From: an uncultured Candidatus Saccharibacteria bacterium
GTDB lineage: Bacteria; Patescibacteriota; Saccharimonadia; Saccharimonadales; Saccharimonadaceae
Reading direction: 5' to 3'
Length of the DNA stretch: 15,355 nucleotides
Assembly: GCA_949063825.1 (NCBI GenBank)
Contig: CARSRA010000017.1
Span: 1 to 15,355, forward strand
The position numbers and the translations under genes are program-made. Position 1 is the first letter of the stretch. Each line of letters starts with the position of its first letter. Positions 6,426-12,924 of the stretch are shown here, piece after piece. The notes below the pieces were generated by a model that worked only from the letters and a program-made list of their open reading frames with translations, was not told the DNA's origin and did not search any database.

Positions 6426-6468
6426 GCGGTTGATGTCAAGCCCGACGGTGAAGTTAGCAACTTGGATA

Positions 6469-6490
6469 AATGCGCCCTTCGGGGCGCATT
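6469..6490 (+). terminator. UUCG-loop hairpin after the 5922 gene
   Basis: AATGCGCCC (6469-6477), a TTCG loop and GGGCGCATT (6482-6490) form a very stable 9-bp stem 43 bp past the stop codon. No T tract follows, so it may terminate weakly or protect the 3' end. Confidence 0.55.
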
Positions 6491-6536
6491 ACTGCTATAT
6501 AGAGCCTACGGCCAGCTATCGTGGCGATATTTTTCA

Positions 6537-6545
6537 TGATATAAT
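6537..6545 (+). promoter_or_regulatory. Extended -10 promoter of rarA, predicted leaderless
   Basis: TGATATAAT with TATAAT at 6540-6545, ending 6 nt before the ATG at 6552. No clear -35 box. There is no room for a Shine-Dalgarno between the predicted start of transcription and the ATG. Confidence 0.68.
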
Positions 6546-6551
6546 ATAACT

Positions 6552-7742
6552 ATGAACAGAGTACCCCTTGCCGAGCGAATGCGCCCTCAGAGCTTAGATG
6601 AGGTTATTGGCCAGGAGGCAATTATCGGCGATGGCAAAATTCTAACGGAAATTGTTAAAAATGGTGAGCCAGTCAATTTGATTTTTTGGGGTCCACCAGG
6701 CACCGGGAAGACAACTCTAGCGCGGATTTTAGCCAAAGAGTATCAGGCGGATTTCGTCGAGCTTTCGGCGGTGACGGCAGGGAAAAAAGATATTGCTGAG
6801 GTGGTCGAGCGGGCGAAGGTGAACTGGAATTTAAAGATTCGTACAGTACTGTTCGTGGATGAAATTCATCGTTTTAACAAGGCCCAGCAAGACGCATTTT
6901 TACCACATGTGGAGAGCGGATTGATTATTTTAATTGGCGCGACTACTGAAAATCCGAGTTTCGAAGTGATTTCTCCGTTGATTTCACGCTCACGAGTGGT
7001 AGTTGTTTCTTCACTCGATCAGGAAGGGATACTGAAGGTGCTTGAACGGGCTGTAAAAGCAGAAAAAGCCGAAAAACGCGTGACAAAAGATGCTCTCAAA
7101 TATGTCGCTGAGATCAGTGGCGGTGATGCACGTTCGGCGCTTGGTGATCTCGAACTCAGCCTCAGTTTAGCGAAAAAAGTCGACCAAAAAGTGGTCGAGA
7201 CGGCCGTCGGGAAAAAGATGCCGATCTACGATAAATCAGGCGATTATCATTATAATAATATCTCGGCTTTTATTAAATCAATGCGTGGATCAAATGTTGA
7301 CGCCACACTTTACTATTTAGCACGGATGGTCGAAAGTGGAGAAGACCCAAAATTTATTGCTCGGCGGATGGTGATTTTTGCGAGCGAAGACATCGGTTTG
7401 GCTGGTAATGGCGCACTAAATTTGGCCGTGAGTTGTTTTGAAGCGATCGAGCGAGTGGGGATGCCGGAAGGTGGGATTATCCTTAGTCATGTCGCAACTG
7501 CGCTTTCAAAGGCCAAGAAAAATCGCGATACTTACAACGCCTGGGCGCGCGCAAAAGATATTGCACACAAAAGTATGGGCTGTCAGGTGCCGACTTGGCT
7601 ACGTAATGCTTCGACTAAATTGATGGCTGATCTTGGTTATGGAGATGGCTACAAATGGGAAGCTGGTTTTCAGCACGAAAAAGGTTATCTGCCAAAAGAA
7701 ATTGCCGGACAAAAGATTTTTGAGGAGACAGGGAAGAACTAG
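6552..7742 (+). CDS. rarA: Replication-associated recombination ATPase RarA (MgsA)
   Basis: An AAA+ clamp-loader-like ATPase that acts on DNA ends and stalled replication forks. The start [17 protein letters not shown] is the family signature. Walker A is GPPGTGKT (47-54), Walker [12 protein letters not shown] has D103-E104, sensor 1 is [11 protein letters not shown], and the arginine-finger region reads ISRSRVVVV. The C-terminal half has the MgsA tetramerisation region: [39 protein letters not shown] and the closing [19 protein letters not shown]. The length (396) is within the normal range. The gene heads an operon with tatD, which starts 4 nt after its stop, and is read from a leaderless-type promoter. 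Confidence 0.95.
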   Translation: MNRVPLAERMRPQSLDEVIGQEAIIGDGKILTEIVKNGEPVNLIFWGPPGTGKTTLARILAKEYQADFVELSAVTAGKKDIAEVVERAKVNWNLKIRTVLFVDEIHRFNKAQQDAFLPHVESGLIILIGATTENPSFEVISPLISRSRVVVVSSLDQEGILKVLERAVKAEKAEKRVTKDALKYVAEISGGDARSALGDLELSLSLAKKVDQKVVETAVGKKMPIYDKSGDYHYNNISAFIKSMRGSNVDATLYYLARMVESGEDPKFIARRMVIFASEDIGLAGNGALNLAVSCFEAIERVGMPEGGIILSHVATALSKAKKNRDTYNAWARAKDIAHKSMGCQVPTWLRNASTKLMADLGYGDGYKWEAGFQHEKGYLPKEIAGQKIFEETGKN

Positions 7743-7745
7743 GCA

Positions 7746-8495
7746 ATGGAATATCTAATTGATACGCACTGCCACTTGCATGATCCGGAGTGGTTTACAT
7801 TGGAGCAACAACAAGATTTCTTAGCACAAGCGGTGGATACTGGCGTGAAAGAAATGATCTGCATTGGTACTAATCCAGAGGATTCCAAGGTAGCGCGAGA
7901 GTTTGCTATGGCGCATAAAGAGGTTTACTGGACCTATGGGATTCACCCCGAGTTTGCAGGGAAATTCGCACCCGATAAACAAATTAAGAATACCGAGAAG
8001 CTAGTCGCGATTGGCGAGATCGGCCTGGATTACCATTATGACGGTTATGATCGCACGGCACAGATCCGACTGTTAGAGCAGATGTTGCAACTCGCTATTG
8101 AGCTTGATTTGCCAGTGTCATTGCATATTCGCGAGGCTTTTACAGACAGTTTTGCAGTTTTGGATAATTTCCCGAGTATCCGTGCAGTAGTGCATAGTTT
8201 CACTGGCTCGAAAAAATGCCTGAAGACTGCCCTGGGGCGTGGATTTTATATTGGTGTAAATGGTCTCGCGACCTATACTACGACACCTTTACCACCATTA
8301 GAAAATATTGTATTGGAAACTGATGCTCCGTTCTTGACACCAGTACCTTTCCGTGGTACAATGAATCAACCGAAGTATGTCCGCCTAGTCGCGGAGTACC
8401 TCGCGGGAGAAATGGGTGTGGCAGAAGAAACTATAGTGGAGCAAACGACAAAGAATGCGAGAGAACTATTTCACCTTCGAGCAGCAGGCGCGTAA
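7746..8495 (+). CDS. tatD: TatD-family metal-dependent deoxyribonuclease
   Basis: A TIM-barrel hydrolase that uses two metal ions, with DNase activity in characterised members. The metal ligands are visible: H8 and H10 in DTHCHLHD, E91 in IGEIGLDYH, H127 in SLHIRE, H150 in VVHSFTGS and D193 in LETDAPFL. The family motif GIHPEF is at 66-70. The length (249) is slightly below the usual 255-265. The C terminus ends soon after the conserved NARELF, as expected. The gene lies 3 bp after rarA, which implies co-transcription. Its last 41 bp overlap a small ORF in another frame. The molecular family is clear; the exact substrate is not. Confidence 0.92.
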   Translation: MEYLIDTHCHLHDPEWFTLEQQQDFLAQAVDTGVKEMICIGTNPEDSKVAREFAMAHKEVYWTYGIHPEFAGKFAPDKQIKNTEKLVAIGEIGLDYHYDGYDRTAQIRLLEQMLQLAIELDLPVSLHIREAFTDSFAVLDNFPSIRAVVHSFTGSKKCLKTALGRGFYIGVNGLATYTTTPLPPLENIVLETDAPFLTPVPFRGTMNQPKYVRLVAEYLAGEMGVAEETIVEQTTKNARELFHLRAAGA

Positions 8496-8595
8496 TCCGC
8501 AGTTTGCATACGATTATGTGACGCCAGATTCGCTCGAGCTATACCAAGAACTAACTGAAATTTCAATGGAGATAGAGCGATGCCGTGCGTTGTAG
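8455..8595 (+). CDS. Small overlapping ORF, 46 codons
   Basis: ATG at 8455 opens a frame ending with TAG at 8593-8595. It overlaps the end of tatD by 41 bp and the start of the 8580 gene by 16 bp, and fills the gap between them. The peptide begins MRENYFTFEQQARNPQF, continues AYDYVTPDSLELYQELTE and ends ISMEIERCRAL, a balanced composition with a C-terminal amphipathic helix that looks like real protein. A stop at 8434-8436 limits the frame upstream, and the Shine-Dalgarno is poor (GGAG 13 nt before the ATG), so it may rely on coupling with tatD. It could instead be the shifted N-terminal part of the next gene. The function is unknown. Confidence 0.5.
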   Translation: MRENYFTFEQQARNPQFAYDYVTPDSLELYQELTEISMEIERCRAL

Positions 8596-9086
8596 TACAG
8601 TCTATTTTTGCTACTCGCGCAATTCGTAAGCAAGCTCATATAGCTTCTGTCAATGCTAAGAAAGTTGCTAAGCTGAGTCGAAAACAGACTCCAGCCGTCG
8701 CCAGTACTAATTTGTGCGCGACTCCTACTCCACAGACAATGAATATGAACGAAATCTTAAAAGTTCCTCACGGACGCAAGCCTTCCCGAGCTCAGTTGAT
8801 TAACGCTGAATCTCGTCTTGGCAGCCAGATTTTTGGTCCGATCCCAGAGGGGCATCGTCGTGAATTTTTCCATGACAAGCAGAATATTTGGATTTGGCAC
8901 GAGGCTTGGACCGATGAGGACGCGCATGCTCGTCAGTTGACGGTGCGCTACGAAGTGCGCAAAACCGGTGTTTATAAAAAAGTATCAGCAGGTGCATACT
9001 TCAAGCTTCAGGATGCTGAGCTAGATAATTTTCGAAAAGCCGCCAATACTTACTTGCGAGTAGTGAAAAAGTGGCTATATAGCTAA
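8580..9086 (+). CDS. Conserved-looking hypothetical protein
   Basis: A 168-residue protein. Residues 1-65 are basic and probably disordered (Lys/Arg/Ala/Thr-rich, including VNAKKVAKLSRKQ). Residues about 66-168 look like a compact domain: GPIPEGHRREFFHDKQNIWIWHEAW, then strand-rich LTVRYEVRKTGVYKKVS and a C-terminal helix ending VVKKWLYS. I recall similar proteins as hypotheticals in Saccharibacteria but cannot name a function. The start at 8580 is supported by GGAGAT (8568-8573), 6 nt before the ATG. An internal ATG at 8739 would give the domain alone but has no Shine-Dalgarno. It is probably the last gene of the rarA-tatD operon. Confidence 0.75.
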   Translation: MPCVVVQSIFATRAIRKQAHIASVNAKKVAKLSRKQTPAVASTNLCATPTPQTMNMNEILKVPHGRKPSRAQLINAESRLGSQIFGPIPEGHRREFFHDKQNIWIWHEAWTDEDAHARQLTVRYEVRKTGVYKKVSAGAYFKLQDAELDNFRKAANTYLRVVKKWLYS

Positions 9087-9087
9087 C

Positions 9088-9119
9088 AACCCAGCTCCCT
9101 CATAGATGGAGTCAAGGTT
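9088..9119 (+). terminator. Weak hairpin after the 8580 gene
   Basis: AACC (9088-9091) with GGTT (9116-9119) and CTCC (9095-9098) with GGAG (9108-9111) form a broken stem with internal loops. Only a short T run follows. It is a weak candidate for the operon end. Confidence 0.3.
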
Positions 9120-9145
9120 TCGGCATATTATTCTCGAAAACAGGG

Positions 9146-9151
9146 TATAAT
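9146..9151 (+). promoter_or_regulatory. -10 box of the aminopeptidase gene, predicted leaderless
   Basis: TATAAT ends 6 nt before the ATG at 9158, the same spacing as in the 712, 3146 and 6552 genes. No -35 box or extended -10 is evident, so this is the weakest of the four by sequence. Confidence 0.55.
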
Positions 9152-9157
9152 GGGTCT

Positions 9158-11563
9158 ATGATAGAGAGACTACTGGATTTTTTTGCACCAACTAATTACC
9201 GATTGACTTTGGAAATTAATCGTCAAACTGAGAAAATTCAGGGTAAGGTTTTGGTTTCTGGCATTCCGACTGCGGAAATTGTGAAGTTCCATGCTGTGAA
9301 TTTGGAGATTGAACAAGTTAATCTAGCTGGGGCAGACGAAATCAATTTTGGTTATTGCAACGATATCCTCGAGATCCCGATTGATATTGACCTAATTGGC
9401 CAAAATGTGACGTTTGAAATCGTTTATTATACAAAGCTAAATACCAATATGCAGGGGTGCTATCTTTCTACTTATCAGTACAAGGGCGAGGAAGAACGAA
9501 TAGCGGCGACTCAGTTTGAATCACATTACGCACGCGAATGTTTTCCATGCGTTGATGAACCAGCCGCTAAGGCAACGTTTGATTTGACCTTGCGAATTCC
9601 TGATTTCGAGCCTGGCGATGTTGTGCTGGCAAATATGCCATTAGCGCGCGAGCCGGAAGATAGGACCTTTGCTTTTGAAACTACACCGAGAATGTCGACT
9701 TATTTGTTGGCATGGGTGGTTGGTAAATTCCATAAAATCGAAACAACGAATCGAAATGGTATTAGAATCGCTTCTTATGCGACACTAGCCCAGCCCAAAT
9801 CTGCTCTTGAATTTGCGAATGAAACTGCAGCGCGAGCACTCGAATATTACGACGCAAAATTTGCCGAAAAGTATCCGCTCACCAAGCTTGATCAAGTCGC
9901 TTTGCCAGATTTTGAAGCGGGAGCGATGGAAAATTGGGGTCTTGTAACTTATCGCGAGTCAATGATGTTAGCTGATCAAAATGCCGCGATCGATACCCGC
10001 CAAAGCGTCGCCCTCACGGTCACACATGAGCTTTCCCACCAATGGTTCGGTGATCTCGTGACGATGAATTGGTGGGATGATTTGTGGCTGAATGAGTCAT
10101 TTGCTAGCATTATGGAGTATTACTGCACAGATGCGCTTTATCCTGAGCTTAAGATTTGGCAAAATTTTTATACTAGCGATTGTGTAATGGCGCTTCGACG
10201 TGATGCTTTAGAGGGGGTTCAAGCAGTGAAACAAGCCGTACATGATCCAGCCGAGATTGCGACTCTGTTTGATAGTGCGATCGTCTATGCCAAGGGCGCA
10301 CGCTTAGTTTTGATGTTAATTCGCCTGATGGGTGAGGATCGATTTGACCAGGGTGTGCGGGACTATTTCGATCAGCACAAATATCAAAACACTATTGGTG
10401 ATGATCTTTGGCAAGCACTCCAACCTTACGCTGATTTTGATGTTCAGAAGTTTATGCATACTTGGATTTCTCAGCCAGGTTATCCGGAAATTCGCGATGG
10501 CAAACAGCAACGGTTTTTACTCAGCGGTAAAACCGACAATACCTCTTGGCCGCTACCGGAAATTTTTGATGATATGTCAGGGCATTATTTATTGAATCTG
10601 ACGGATGCGGAGTTCAAAGACAAACTCGAGAACTCTGCTGAGCTTTCTGATCAGCAGAGAATACGTCTCTTGATTGATCGCGAGTTATTAGCCTATACTC
10701 CAGCGGTGGCGTCAGCGTCTTTGCTAGACCTAGTGGAGCATTTTGCCGAGACCAACTCAGTGGCGATTTGGGATATCTTATTGTCTATTATCAACGACCT
10801 CAAACTATTTTGCCCGCCTGAGACTGAAAGTTATCACAATTATCAAAAATTCCTCCACCAAACTTTCGGAGCGCGCTTTAGCAGGATTGATTATGGCCAT
10901 CTCAGTGACTTGAATGCCATCAGGTTGCGCAGTGCGCTAATTGGCATTGCAGTTTATTGTGATGATTTGACGGTGCTAGAAAAATTACGTAGCCTATACA
11001 ATATAGATCTCGCGAAAATTGATCCTGAATTACGTAGTTTCGTGTTAATCGCAATGTTAAAATATGATGAATCAAAGTATTTTGATTATTTTCTTGCGGA
11101 GTATCAGCGCTTAGATGATCCTGAATTGAAATCCGATCTGATATATATTATCGCATCTATGGCAAGGGGGTCGTCCAGTGTCGCAACCTTACTCGGTTTG
11201 CTCGAGCAGCCGGAAGTTATCCGCGCGCAGGATCATTTATTCCTGTTTATCTATCTGATGCGTAATTATAAGACTCGTGGTCAAGCGCTAGGATGGCTAA
11301 TTACGCATTGGGATTATGTCAAAGATTTGGCTGGCGAAAAATCACTCGAAGATTATCCACGCTACGCGGCAACTTTGCTACGTACAGCAAAAGAAGCGGC
11401 GGAATTTCGCGCGTTCTTTGAGCTGCTAAAATCTGATCCAGTCTTGAGGCGCGCACTAGAGCTTGCTGGTATTGAAATTGATTGTCGGATGCGTCTGCTC
11501 GCGGATGATCAGCCTGGCGTGGCGGAAGTATTGGTTAATAAGGTAAGATTGACTAATAAATAA
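9158..11563 (+). CDS. M1-family zinc aminopeptidase
   Basis: A metallopeptidase that removes N-terminal amino acids from peptides. The N-terminal beta domain (about 1-190) includes ESHYARECFPCVDEPAAKATF, typical of the family. The catalytic domain has the substrate-binding GAMEN (255-259), zinc ligands H290 and H294 in HELSH, the third ligand E313 in WLNES, catalytic E291, and the transition-state tyrosine Y377 in IVYAKGARL. Residues about 480-801 are helical and less conserved. The length (801) is within the range of aminopeptidase N-like members. There is no signal peptide or anchor, so it is probably cytoplasmic and involved in peptide recycling, which would suit a host-dependent bacterium taking up peptides. 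The specificity cannot be read from the sequence. Confidence 0.95.
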   Translation: MIERLLDFFAPTNYRLTLEINRQTEKIQGKVLVSGIPTAEIVKFHAVNLEIEQVNLAGADEINFGYCNDILEIPIDIDLIGQNVTFEIVYYTKLNTNMQGCYLSTYQYKGEEERIAATQFESHYARECFPCVDEPAAKATFDLTLRIPDFEPGDVVLANMPLAREPEDRTFAFETTPRMSTYLLAWVVGKFHKIETTNRNGIRIASYATLAQPKSALEFANETAARALEYYDAKFAEKYPLTKLDQVALPDFEAGAMENWGLVTYRESMMLADQNAAIDTRQSVALTVTHELSHQWFGDLVTMNWWDDLWLNESFASIMEYYCTDALYPELKIWQNFYTSDCVMALRRDALEGVQAVKQAVHDPAEIATLFDSAIVYAKGARLVLMLIRLMGEDRFDQGVRDYFDQHKYQNTIGDDLWQALQPYADFDVQKFMHTWISQPGYPEIRDGKQQRFLLSGKTDNTSWPLPEIFDDMSGHYLLNLTDAEFKDKLENSAELSDQQRIRLLIDRELLAYTPAVASASLLDLVEHFAETNSVAIWDILLSIINDLKLFCPPETESYHNYQKFLHQTFGARFSRIDYGHLSDLNAIRLRSALIGIAVYCDDLTVLEKLRSLYNIDLAKIDPELRSFVLIAMLKYDESKYFDYFLAEYQRLDDPELKSDLIYIIASMARGSSSVATLLGLLEQPEVIRAQDHLFLFIYLMRNYKTRGQALGWLITHWDYVKDLAGEKSLEDYPRYAATLLRTAKEAAEFRAFFELLKSDPVLRRALELAGIEIDCRMRLLADDQPGVAEVLVNKVRLTNK

Positions 11564-11580
11564 TCATATGAATATGAATG

Positions 11581-11614
11581 AAAAATCCCCGGACAGCAAA
11601 TGTTGTCCGGGGAT
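11581..11614 (-). terminator. Strong terminator between the convergent genes
   Basis: A 13-bp stem, ATCCCCGGACAGC (11585-11597) with GTTGTCCGGGGAT (11602-11614), one G-U pair, AAAT loop. Read on the minus strand it is followed by TTTTT (complement of 11581-11585), so it is a good intrinsic terminator for the minus-strand gene. On the plus strand no T tract follows, but it could still help end the aminopeptidase transcript. Confidence 0.85.
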
Positions 11615-11677
11615 ATACTACGAGCTCCATGGTAACGGAGAAATAAATGGGGGTGGGTTTTGCGTGCCCTGAGTCTC

Positions 11678-12403
11678 CTATTTGACTCCGCAGGATTGCA
11701 TCCAAAAGCGTACTTCCGGGATCTCCTTCAGGGGGTCGAAATCAAATTCGAAACACTCATCATTGATCCCGGTAAAATGATTGGTAATATGCCTCATCGC
11801 GCAGACGGCGAAATTGAGGTCCTGCCAAGCCTTGGCGCCGGAAAACGCCACGTATATCGTGTCGGTTTCAGTGACCGGACGGTCCTGTGCCTCCGAGGCG
11901 ATTTCCGAAGTTAGCTGAAAGAAATGGCATTTTGTCTGCAGTCTCAACCCGCCGAAATTCGGGGCATAGCCGAGACCTTTGTCGACGTCAACCAGCCAAT
12001 CGATCTCCCCCTGGCAGAGCTGGCTTACATCAGTAATGCCGCCGTCAATGATATCTTCGCAGATCATTTGGCCAAACTCCGTTTTCTGTAGCTTGGCGTC
12101 ATAGATCATATTGACGATCCGCTGCAATTCTGCGGGCGGCTGTGTCGCCGCGATGCTCAGCTGTTCCATTGTTTGGATTTTCGCTTTTGCCCAGGAGCCG
12201 CCTCCCTCATCAGCCTGTATATCTAAGTAAAAAAGCTGCTGGGGGGGGGTTCCTTTATCGGTAGTGGTGATGATTTTGGTGATGAAGCGCCACCCGTGCG
12301 GCAGTACGAAGGCATAATCCCTCGTCATATCTTTCATCAAGGTCATCAAATTTCCCGCGAGGGAATTGTCCCTCAAGTCATTTCTGTATGCAATCGTTTT
12401 CAT
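11678..12403 (-). CDS. Unrecognised protein with a C9 tract
   Basis: This 241-residue protein belongs to no family I know. It has no signal peptide or membrane helix. The N-terminal part is mixed (RDYAFVLPHGWRFITKIITTT), the middle is helical (KAKIQTMEQLSIAATQPPAEL), and the C-terminal part holds DTIYVAFSGAKAWQDLNFAV and DECFEFDFDP. Five cysteines are scattered without a zinc pattern. The start is fixed by GGGAGGT on the minus strand (12418-12412), 8 nt before the ATG; two earlier ATGs are out of frame. Nine consecutive C residues on the coding strand (12249-12241) encode part of TPPQ and could slip. Codons look more GC-rich at third positions than in neighbours, a hint of transfer. It is divergent from the helicase and has a similar promoter. 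Confidence 0.72.
   Translation of the reverse strand: MKTIAYRNDLRDNSLAGNLMTLMKDMTRDYAFVLPHGWRFITKIITTTDKGTPPQQLFYLDIQADEGGGSWAKAKIQTMEQLSIAATQPPAELQRIVNMIYDAKLQKTEFGQMICEDIIDGGITDVSQLCQGEIDWLVDVDKGLGYAPNFGGLRLQTKCHFFQLTSEIASEAQDRPVTETDTIYVAFSGAKAWQDLNFAVCAMRHITNHFTGINDECFEFDFDPLKEIPEVRFWMQSCGVK
12241..12249 (-). repeat. Homopolymer C9 tract in the coding strand
   Basis: Nine consecutive G on the plus strand (C on the coding strand) fall about 51 codons into the minus-strand gene. With nine residues the frame is open; a gain or loss of one would shift it. Such tracts act as contingency loci in some bacteria. A sequencing length error would have the same effect. Confidence 0.75.
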
Positions 12404-12434
12404 ACATGCATACCTCCCTTTTCTATTCTCTAGG

Positions 12435-12495
12435 AGTTTATCCTAGGATATGAACGCACGCTGGTGATTCGTACGTTCGTAACCCAGGATAAATT
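12435..12495 (-). promoter_or_regulatory. Long hairpin in the leader of the minus-strand gene
   Basis: Bases 12435-12460 pair with 12470-12495 around a 9-nt loop, a stem of about 26 bp with three G-U pairs and two mismatches. The left arm itself contains a perfect 12-bp palindrome, TATCCTAGGATA (12439-12450). In the minus-strand RNA it ends about 17 nt before the Shine-Dalgarno. It could regulate translation or mRNA stability, or be a protein-binding site in DNA. Confidence 0.65.
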
Positions 12496-12596
12496 GCATA
12501 TCAAACTGTTGCATTATCTCGTAGTTAGGTTAAAATGCGATCTTTTGCAAGAGCCTCCGGTTTTGACGACGGGATCTTTCGCATAGATCTTCTATT

Positions 12597-12625
12597 ATGT
12601 TAGCACAGATTTGTATTTTTGTCAA
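12597..12625 (-). promoter_or_regulatory. Promoter of the minus-strand gene
   Basis: On the minus strand: TTGACA (12625-12620), a 17-bp spacer and TAACAT (12602-12597) with a preceding TGC (extended -10). The stretch AAATCTGTGCTAA (12612-12600) is shared exactly with the rightward helicase promoter. The predicted start of transcription is near 12590. Confidence 0.78.
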
Positions 12626-12697
12626 TAGGTAGATCAGGAAATTGACGAAAAATCGTGCTAAAACGTCCAGATCTCGGTTCTAAAAATGATATAAGCA

Positions 12698-12726
12698 TTG
12701 ACTTTTTGAGAAATCTGTGCTAAAAC
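12698..12726 (+). promoter_or_regulatory. Promoter of the helicase gene
   Basis: TTGACT (12698-12703), a 17-bp spacer and TAAAAC (12721-12726) preceded by TGC (extended -10). The predicted RNA starts near A12733 within TAGGGG. The -10 region AAATCTGTGCTAA (12711-12723) is an inverted copy of that in the leftward promoter. A shorter related sequence, ATTGAC then ATCGTGCTAAAAC, lies just upstream (12641-12664) with only 11 bp between the boxes and looks like a degraded copy. Confidence 0.75.
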
Positions 12727-12818
12727 AGAAGTAGGGGTCAATGTATTATAGCCTCCGCTCTATCAAACCGCCATGGGGCGGGCTGAATCTTTAGCGATAC
12801 TGATCTTTGATTGGGCAC

Positions 12819-12861
12819 GGTATTTATCATAAATACCCATACTTCTTGCTCTGCAAGAAGT
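12819..12861 (+). promoter_or_regulatory. Tandem hairpins in the helicase leader
   Basis: Two stems stand 3 nt apart: the 19-nt palindrome GGTATTTATCATAAATACC (12819-12837), and ACTTCTTGC-TCT-GCAAGAAGT (12841-12861), a perfect 9-bp stem. A third weak stem, TTGCA/TGCAA, follows at about 12864-12885. An upstream CCGCC-ATGG-GGCGG hairpin lies at 12768-12781. No T tract follows any of them. All precede the Shine-Dalgarno AAGGGGG (12911-12917), so they may control translation or mRNA decay. Confidence 0.6.
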
Positions 12862-12924
12862 AATTGCACATTAACAGTTAGTTGCAAAAAACTCATATTC
12901 AGATAAAAAGAAGGGGGATTCAAT

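Larger units (their letters stand above)
12404..12924. other. Divergent regulatory region, 521 bp without a gene
   Basis: The region holds back-to-back promoters: one firing leftward (12597-12625) and one rightward (12698-12726). Between and around them lie three copies of an ATC(T)GTGCTAA motif. Each transcript then has a leader of about 190 nt with strong hairpins: 12435-12495 on the left, and 12768-12781, 12819-12837 and 12841-12861 on the right. I see no convincing protein-coding frame here. Confidence 0.7.

Noticed and set aside
12600..12661. TTAGCAC ... GTGCTAA as a CIRCE (HrcA) heat-shock operator
   Set aside because: CIRCE needs TTAGCACTC-N9-GAGTGCTAA. Here the spacing is 48 nt and the inner bases differ.
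12741..12794. 17-codon leader peptide in the helicase leader (ATG 12741)
   Set aside because: The GGGG is only 3 nt before the ATG and the peptide shows no attenuator-type residue run; weak support.
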